Positions 59,252 to 64,000 of a DNA stretch of 64,000 nt are shown piece by piece (the first letter of the stretch is position 1; every line of letters starts with the position of its first letter). This DNA comes from Pyxidicoccus trucidator (GTDB lineage Bacteria; Myxococcota; Myxococcia; Myxococcales; Myxococcaceae). Under the pieces are notes generated by a model. It was not told the origin of the DNA. It saw nothing but the letters and a program-made list of their open reading frames with translations, and did no database searches. Location: contig NZ_JAAIXZ010000023.1 in assembly GCF_010894435.1 (NCBI RefSeq), positions 1 to 64,000 of the forward strand, given 5' to 3'. Made by a program: the position numbers and the translations under genes.

Positions 59252-60994
59252 ATGAGAGACCCGTACACCCTGCGCACCTCCCTCGCGTCCGCCCTGGACG
59301 CCCTGCCCGTCCCCGAGCGCTTCCCGGAGGCGCCGGACGCCGACGCCGCGCGCCGCCTCGCCGAGCGCCTGCGCCGGGATTTGCTTCCCCGGCTGGGCTC
59401 CGCGGACGCGCCCCTGCTGCTGGTGGCCATCGCCGGCCCCAACAACGTGGGCAAGTCCACCCTCTTCAACTCGCTGGTGGGCGCGGCGCTGTCCCCGGCG
59501 AGGCCCGAGGGCGGCCTCACCAAGCAGTGCCTGGCGGCGGCGCACCCGGAGACGTGGACGGGGGCGCTGAAGGACTTCCTCACCCGGCGCTACGACACGG
59601 TGCCGGTGGCCTCGGGCGACGTGGCGCCGGTGGACCAGGCGGGCCCGGCGGGGCGGCTGTACCTGGTGCTGGCGGACGCGGTGCCACGCGGGCTGCTCGT
59701 CATGGACACGCCGGACTTCGACAGCGTGTACCGCGACAACCGCGAGCGCGCCGAGGCGCTGCTCGTCACGGTGGACGTGCTCGTCTTCGTGGTGAGCCGG
59801 CAGACGTACCAGAACGCCGCGCTGGTGGACTTCCTGCGCGCGGCGGTGGGGCACGGGCGGCCGTACCTCCTCGTCTACAACGAGGCCACGCGCGAGGAGG
59901 TGGCGCGCGGGCACCTGGACAAGCTGGCCTCGGACGTGGGCCACCCGCCGCTGGCGCGCTACCTGGCGCCGCACCAGCCGGACGTGGAGGCGGGGCTGAA
60001 GCCGCTGGCCACGCAGCCCCTGGACGGACGGCCTCCGCTGTCCGCGCTGCTGGGACAGGCCGAGCACGCGCGGGAGCTGAAGGCCCGGGCGCTGGAAGCG
60101 TCGCTGGCGGATGCGCGCGCGGAGCTGGAAGTGGTGGCCAGGGCCGCGTCGCGGGCCGGGCAGGAGCCGGAGCGGCTGCGGCAGCGACTGCGGCACGAGC
60201 TGAATGGCGTGGGCGGACACGCGGCGCTGAAGGCGGTGCCGGCGGACATCCTCATCGACGCCTTCCGGGACGAGCTGGACGCACGCAGCAACTTCCACAA
60301 GTGGGTGCGACTGCCCTTCCGCGGGCTGGCCACGGCGCTCACCTTCGTCAGCCGCAAGGTGCGCCAGTCCTTCACCGGACCGGAGCCGGAAGGCACGGAC
60401 ACGCCCACGCACGCGGTGGACGACTCCATGAAGGACGGTGTGCGGAAGCTGGTGGACGCCTTCGCCCCGGAGGTGGCCGCCTGGCGTGGGGACGACGAGA
60501 CGCGCGCGAAGCTGGCGGAGGCCTTCGGCCCCGTGATGCTGGCGAAGCTGGAGGAGCCCCTGGGCTTCGACTCGCTGCATGCGCACGCCGCGGACCGGGC
60601 CACGCTGTATGCCTTCTGCCGCGAGCTGGTGGGCGCGGAGCTGCAAGGGGGCATGCGCGAGGAGCTGCTCCAGGCGCTGACGACGCTGGTGTACTCGGTG
60701 CCCTCGGGCGCGGCGGCGGCGGTGACGGTGGCCACGGGAGGCTTCGGCCACGACGCGGTGGTGTGGGCGGGCACGCTGCTGTCCACGCCCCTGATGGAGC
60801 GCTTCGTGGACCTGCTGGGCGCGCAGGTGCGGGCCCGCGTCACCCGGCAGTGGGCGGACGCGCACGGAGCCACCCTGGCACGTGCGCTGGAGGCGCGCTT
60901 CTTCGCGGACGTGCTGCGTCACCTGGACGGGCTGGCCGGTGATTGGACGCGCACGGCGGCGCGGCTTGACGAGGCTCGGGCCGGTCTTTCCTGA
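59252..60994 (+). CDS. Dynamin-family-like GTPase
   Basis: 580 aa. G1 P-loop GPNNVGKST at 62-70, G3 DTPDFDS at 152-158. The expected G4 (N/T)KxD position reads VYNEATREE at ~208-216, which is not canonical. A helical stalk follows, then a hydrophobic C-terminal segment (TLVYSVPSGAAAAVTVATGG, AVVWAGTLLS) that could insert in a membrane. Bacterial dynamin-like proteins shape membranes. ATG 59252. It is divergent from the thioredoxin-TPR gene. Confidence 0.78.
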   Translation: MRDPYTLRTSLASALDALPVPERFPEAPDADAARRLAERLRRDLLPRLGSADAPLLLVAIAGPNNVGKSTLFNSLVGAALSPARPEGGLTKQCLAAAHPETWTGALKDFLTRRYDTVPVASGDVAPVDQAGPAGRLYLVLADAVPRGLLVMDTPDFDSVYRDNRERAEALLVTVDVLVFVVSRQTYQNAALVDFLRAAVGHGRPYLLVYNEATREEVARGHLDKLASDVGHPPLARYLAPHQPDVEAGLKPLATQPLDGRPPLSALLGQAEHARELKARALEASLADARAELEVVARAASRAGQEPERLRQRLRHELNGVGGHAALKAVPADILIDAFRDELDARSNFHKWVRLPFRGLATALTFVSRKVRQSFTGPEPEGTDTPTHAVDDSMKDGVRKLVDAFAPEVAAWRGDDETRAKLAEAFGPVMLAKLEEPLGFDSLHAHAADRATLYAFCRELVGAELQGGMREELLQALTTLVYSVPSGAAAAVTVATGGFGHDAVVWAGTLLSTPLMERFVDLLGAQVRARVTRQWADAHGATLARALEARFFADVLRHLDGLAGDWTRTAARLDEARAGLS

Positions 60995-61167
60995 CGAGGG
61001 GCCACGGCCACGCCACCGGTGGGGTAGGGGCTCCCGTCCCGATGGGAGAAATCGGTTCGGGACAGCAACCTGCCGGGTCTTGCAGCCAGCCCCACTCCGC
61101 GTGTCCTGTGCTCCCAATCCATTAAGTCGTATCTACGGCCCAGAACTTTACAGGATGGGCCAGGGGT

Positions 61168-61563
61168 ATGCTCGGTGAGCGCGAGAAGTCGTCACTGAAG
61201 AAGACGCTGGGCAAGAATGCCCAGGCGGCACGCGTGCGCCAGGAGCTGACCCAGGCGGACGTCGCCGAGCGCATCGACCTGGCCACCGAGGTGTACGGCC
61301 GCATCGAGCGCGGCCGCGCCTTCCCCAGCATCCCCACCTTCTGGCGGCTGTGCCACGTGCTGCACGAGTCCGCGGACCGGATGCTGGGGCTGCCCGCGGG
61401 CACCATGCCCCCCAGCCCCTTGCAGGTCGCCGAGCCGCCCCCGCCCTACGCCGAGCACCCGCCCGAGCTGCGCCGCCTCATCCGCACCCTCCAGGGCTTC
61501 GAGCCCGACGAGTGGCGCGCCCTGCGCAAGCTCCTGGTGACGCTCAAGAAGCAGGCGCGCTGA
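61168..61563 (+). CDS. XRE-family helix-turn-helix regulator
   Basis: 131 aa. HTH_3 domain at ~15-75 (ARVRQELTQADVAERIDLAT, EVYGRIERGRAFPSIPTFWR), then a short Pro-rich spacer and a C-terminal helix (LRRLIRTLQGFEPDEWRAL). It binds DNA as a dimer; targets unknown. It sits 173 bp after the GTPase gene and 88 bp before the DisA_N-like sensor gene on the same strand. Confidence 0.85.
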   Translation: MLGEREKSSLKKTLGKNAQAARVRQELTQADVAERIDLATEVYGRIERGRAFPSIPTFWRLCHVLHESADRMLGLPAGTMPPSPLQVAEPPPPYAEHPPELRRLIRTLQGFEPDEWRALRKLLVTLKKQAR

Positions 61564-61651
61564 AGCTCCCGGCGGTCACAGGGCAGGCAGGCGGGCACGG
61601 TGTCACTCCGTCCGTGCGCAAGCGGCGGCAATGCGCGATGCTGGAGCCGTC

Positions 61652-62725
61652 ATGAATGGCTCGGACTCGGCCGCCCCGGGCTCGCCACCTCTCGTCCTGT
61701 CCTTCCGCCACCTGCTGACCGAGGCGGTCAGCACGTTCCTGGATGAAGCCCGCATGTCGTGCGCGCAGACGGCGGACTCCATTGGCGAGCTCATCGTCAC
61801 GCTGTCGCGCTACCGCGAGGAAGGCGCGCCGCTGTTCCCCATGGCCTTCGTCTGTGACGACCTGGGGCAGATGCTGGCGCAGCTGGGCGGGCATGACCCC
61901 ATCGCGATTGGCATCGGTCCCCGCTCGCGGGCCACGATTCAACGGGCGCTGAAGCAGTGCGCGCCGCTGGGTCAGGGCCGCTGGTGGGCGCTGTACCTGC
62001 TGCGCGTGCCGGAGGGCTTCGCCTACGGCGTCTTCCGGACGGACCCGTTCCCCCTGGCCGAGACACCGCTGGAGCGCCTGCGCCGGGCGGACGAGGCCGG
62101 GGCAGGGGTGATTGGCGTGCTCCAGCTCGCGGACAACGTGCTGGAGCTGCGTGCGTGCGGCGGGCTGTGCCGGCACGTGTACCTGTCCGGTGCGCGCGTG
62201 GATGCGTCCTCGCCGCCGGAGGTGCTGGATGAGCTGGCCGATGCCGTCACGGATGGCGTGGCCACCGCGAGCCGCGAGCGCGCCCGGGGCTTCTTCCGCC
62301 GCGTCCTCTTCGAGGTGATGCAGGGCTCGCACGGCACGCTGGTGGCGGTGCTGCCCCGGGAGCGCGCGGGCTCGATGCTCTTCGTGGACGGAATCATCCT
62401 GCCGCGCCCGCTGGACATCGTCGCGCTGCTGGAGCGCTACCACGCGGACCCCACCGACAGCGCGGCCACCGCCGTGCGCGCCACGGCCCAGCTCCTCCGG
62501 GGAATGATGGCCACGGATGGAATCACCGTGCTCCGCGCGGATGGCTGCATCGTGGGCTACAACATCTTCGTGAGGCACCCGGAGACGCTCACGAGCCAGC
62601 CCTCCAGCGTCGTCGGAGGCGCGAGGCGGAGAACCTTCGAGGTACTCTGCGCCGCCCTCGGCACCGAGCTGACCGCCGCGCTCATCCGCTCACAGGATGG
62701 GGACGTGAGCTGCCGCCGGGCGTGA
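61652..62725 (+). CDS. DisA_N-like (DACN-type) putative nucleotide-sensor protein
   Basis: 357 aa, soluble. The N-terminal ~200 residues are an alpha/beta region without a known family. From ~220 the order of strands resembles a diadenylate cyclase (DAC/DisA_N) domain: FEVMQGSHGTLVAVLPRE, FVDGIILPRP, DGITVLRADGCIVGYNIFV (Asp289), GGARRRTFEVLCAALG and ALIRSQDGDVS. The DGA and RHR catalytic motifs are replaced by DGI and ARRRT, so it would be an inactive sensor, like the predicted DACNx domains. Assignment is by eye. Confidence 0.5.
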   Translation: MNGSDSAAPGSPPLVLSFRHLLTEAVSTFLDEARMSCAQTADSIGELIVTLSRYREEGAPLFPMAFVCDDLGQMLAQLGGHDPIAIGIGPRSRATIQRALKQCAPLGQGRWWALYLLRVPEGFAYGVFRTDPFPLAETPLERLRRADEAGAGVIGVLQLADNVLELRACGGLCRHVYLSGARVDASSPPEVLDELADAVTDGVATASRERARGFFRRVLFEVMQGSHGTLVAVLPRERAGSMLFVDGIILPRPLDIVALLERYHADPTDSAATAVRATAQLLRGMMATDGITVLRADGCIVGYNIFVRHPETLTSQPSSVVGGARRRTFEVLCAALGTELTAALIRSQDGDVSCRRA

Positions 62726-62965
62726 GTGCGCGGGTCCTGGCTTGAAACAGCCGACCTCGGAGGCGCGGTGGTGGGAGCCGGAGACACATGTTTTCTGCCC
62801 GGAATTTCACGCTGTTCATGGTTATCAAGCCGAGTCAGGTGTCCACCGCGTTACGAGCCGGCTGGAGAACCTGCTACGTCAGGTCAGTGACTCAGTACGT
62901 TTCACGTCGCGCGGCAGACGCTTGAATTTGCTCTTGTCAGAGGAATCCAGCATTCTTACGCCGCT

Positions 62966-64000
62966 TTGAAATCCCCCCTGTTCCGCATCGCGCGTACCGC
63001 GCTCACTGTGCTGTCGGTGTGTCTCGCTGGCGTCGCCGTCGCAGCGAAGCAACCGGCGGTCGTTATCTCCGGACTTCCCGTGGCGCCTTCGCCAAGCGAA
63101 GTCGGCACCGGACTGTGCAGGGCGTCGAGCGAGTCACTCGCTCCGAACGTGGACTTCCCCGCCGATGACGTCAATTTCATCCGGGACATGAATTCGTTCA
63201 TGGAGACGAGCCGGGACCGCCGCTCGACGTCCGTGCTGCGCATCGTGTTCGACCAGTCGAACAACGCCACTCAGGGCGACCCAACCGACCCCACCAATCC
63301 GCAGCCGAGTTATGGGGACTTCGAGAACTCGGTGGCCGGCTGTGGCAGGGGTGGGTGCACGTTTCCCCAGCGCCAGTTCGCTCCACTTGGCGCCCGCTAC
63401 CGGGGTTACATCAACGTCACGCCTCAATGGGTCGGCGTCCCCATCCACTTCGGCTTCTACACGGACGATGGGGTCGCCTTCGTCATCTATGACCGGGCCG
63501 CGAATGCACACCGGGTCATCAATCTGCCTCCACAGCGGTTCTTCCCCACGTGGCGTACAACCAATAGCGTCACGTTCCAGAACCCCGGTCTCTATCCGGT
63601 CGAAATCCTCTATGCGCAGGGCGGAAGCGCGGCTGCGCTGGAGTTCTCGACTTACGCGGGAACCTTCACCGACTTCGAGTCGGAGTACGTCACCCCCCCT
63701 GTCGTCAAGCTGAACGCTTCAGGCTTCGCCCTGGCCCCGCCGGAGCTGTTCTTCCAGACGGAGAACGGTCGCCCCTCGTTTCCAGAGGATATCGACCGTT
63801 GCGAGCAGTGCAGCCGCGAATTCGCCAACGATCCAGGCAACGGTGGCTGCGACCCGTTCTACTACTGCAACGCCGCCGCGCTCTGTGCGCCATGCAACTC
63901 GGCCCTCAAGTGCGGCGATTCCTGCGCCCCCTGCGGTCTGTCCACGCCCTACTGCGCAAACATCAATGAACGCACCCAGTGCGTGCAGTGCACCGAGGAC
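62966..64000 (+). CDS. traA: TraA, outer-membrane-exchange cell-surface receptor (N-terminal part)
   Basis: 345 codons in the window, truncated at the edge. A TTG start (62966) gives a signal peptide (FRIARTALTVLSVCLAGVAVA). Residues ~30-240 are the variable PA14-like domain (YRGYINVTPQWVGVPIHFGF, FYTDDGVAFVIYDRA, NPGLYPVEILYAQGG). From ~275 Cys-rich repeats begin (CEQCSREFANDPGNGGC, CAPCNSALKCGDSCAPC). In Myxococcus TraA recognises kin by homotypic binding through PA14 and, with TraB, fuses outer membranes. A MYXO-CTERM tail and traB are expected beyond the window. Confidence 0.85.
   Translation, partial: MKSPLFRIARTALTVLSVCLAGVAVAAKQPAVVISGLPVAPSPSEVGTGLCRASSESLAPNVDFPADDVNFIRDMNSFMETSRDRRSTSVLRIVFDQSNNATQGDPTDPTNPQPSYGDFENSVAGCGRGGCTFPQRQFAPLGARYRGYINVTPQWVGVPIHFGFYTDDGVAFVIYDRAANAHRVINLPPQRFFPTWRTTNSVTFQNPGLYPVEILYAQGGSAAALEFSTYAGTFTDFESEYVTPPVVKLNASGFALAPPELFFQTENGRPSFPEDIDRCEQCSREFANDPGNGGCDPFYYCNAAALCAPCNSALKCGDSCAPCGLSTPYCANINERTQCVQCTED

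Noticed and set aside
62742..62965. 75-codon open frame before traA
   Set aside because: No Shine-Dalgarno, no domain and lower-GC composition. It more likely lies in the traA upstream region; nothing else was identified in this 240-bp gap.

Overview
The window is high-GC DNA from a delta-proteobacterial predator or glider of the Myxococcaceae (Myxococcus, Corallococcus, Pyxidicoccus or close relative). This rests on gene content: a TolQ/TolR-type trio matching the gliding motor AglR-AglQ-AglS, the start of the outer-membrane-exchange receptor TraA at the right edge, many lipoproteins with Cys-rich or TIG/PPC/VWA modules, several orphan sensor kinases, and frequent 1-4 nt start/stop overlaps. 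From memory, aglRQS and traA lie about 33 genes apart in M. xanthus. They are about 40 genes apart here, so this is probably a core syntenic block and not an accessory island. No tRNA, rRNA, IS element, prophage or CRISPR array was seen.

Layout. 1-5.7 kb: a cut-off M4 metallopeptidase, a gene remnant, a ferritin-like lipoprotein, a MASE1 hybrid kinase, a small membrane protein and an orphan GvpU-like protein. 5.7-10 kb: a minus-strand cluster of TPR lipoprotein, HupE/UreJ membrane protein, DUF4331 protein and small lipoprotein. 10.5-14.9 kb: a sensor kinase, small enzymes, an AraC regulator and a HAD phosphatase. 14.9-18.1 kb: aglRQS with a clear promoter, and a divergent MshEN-domain protein. 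18.1-21 kb: an alkylation-repair operon (Ada-AlkA fusion, Ogt, PEP-mutase-like protein). 21-26.7 kb: an overlapping pair of sensor kinases, one lacking its ATPase domain, and a beta-helix lipoprotein. 27-38 kb: queD, SDR, M23 peptidase, Uma2, a PHA synthase operon, a queuosine-precursor transporter, and a pteridine reductase/FolB-cupin pair.

38-46.4 kb: the most striking region, a five-gene, fully overlapping operon of predicted surface lipoproteins (VWA, ASH/PKD-like, Cys-rich+PPC, six-TIG, Cys-rich). A 71-bp tandem duplication sits across one gene junction and has created a 24-codon coupled mini-ORF. 46.5-64 kb: methyltransferase, metallo-beta-lactamase-fold enzyme, Gre-like factor, PilZ protein, a DUF4105/DUF3015-like envelope pair, LuxR regulator, phosphoesterase, thioredoxin-TPR lipoprotein, dynamin-like GTPase, XRE regulator, a DisA_N-like putative sensor, and partial traA.

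All functions are read from the sequence and from recalled family features; no database search was run. Domain names are recognition-level calls, and starts are chosen from Shine-Dalgarno spacing, overlaps and signal peptides.
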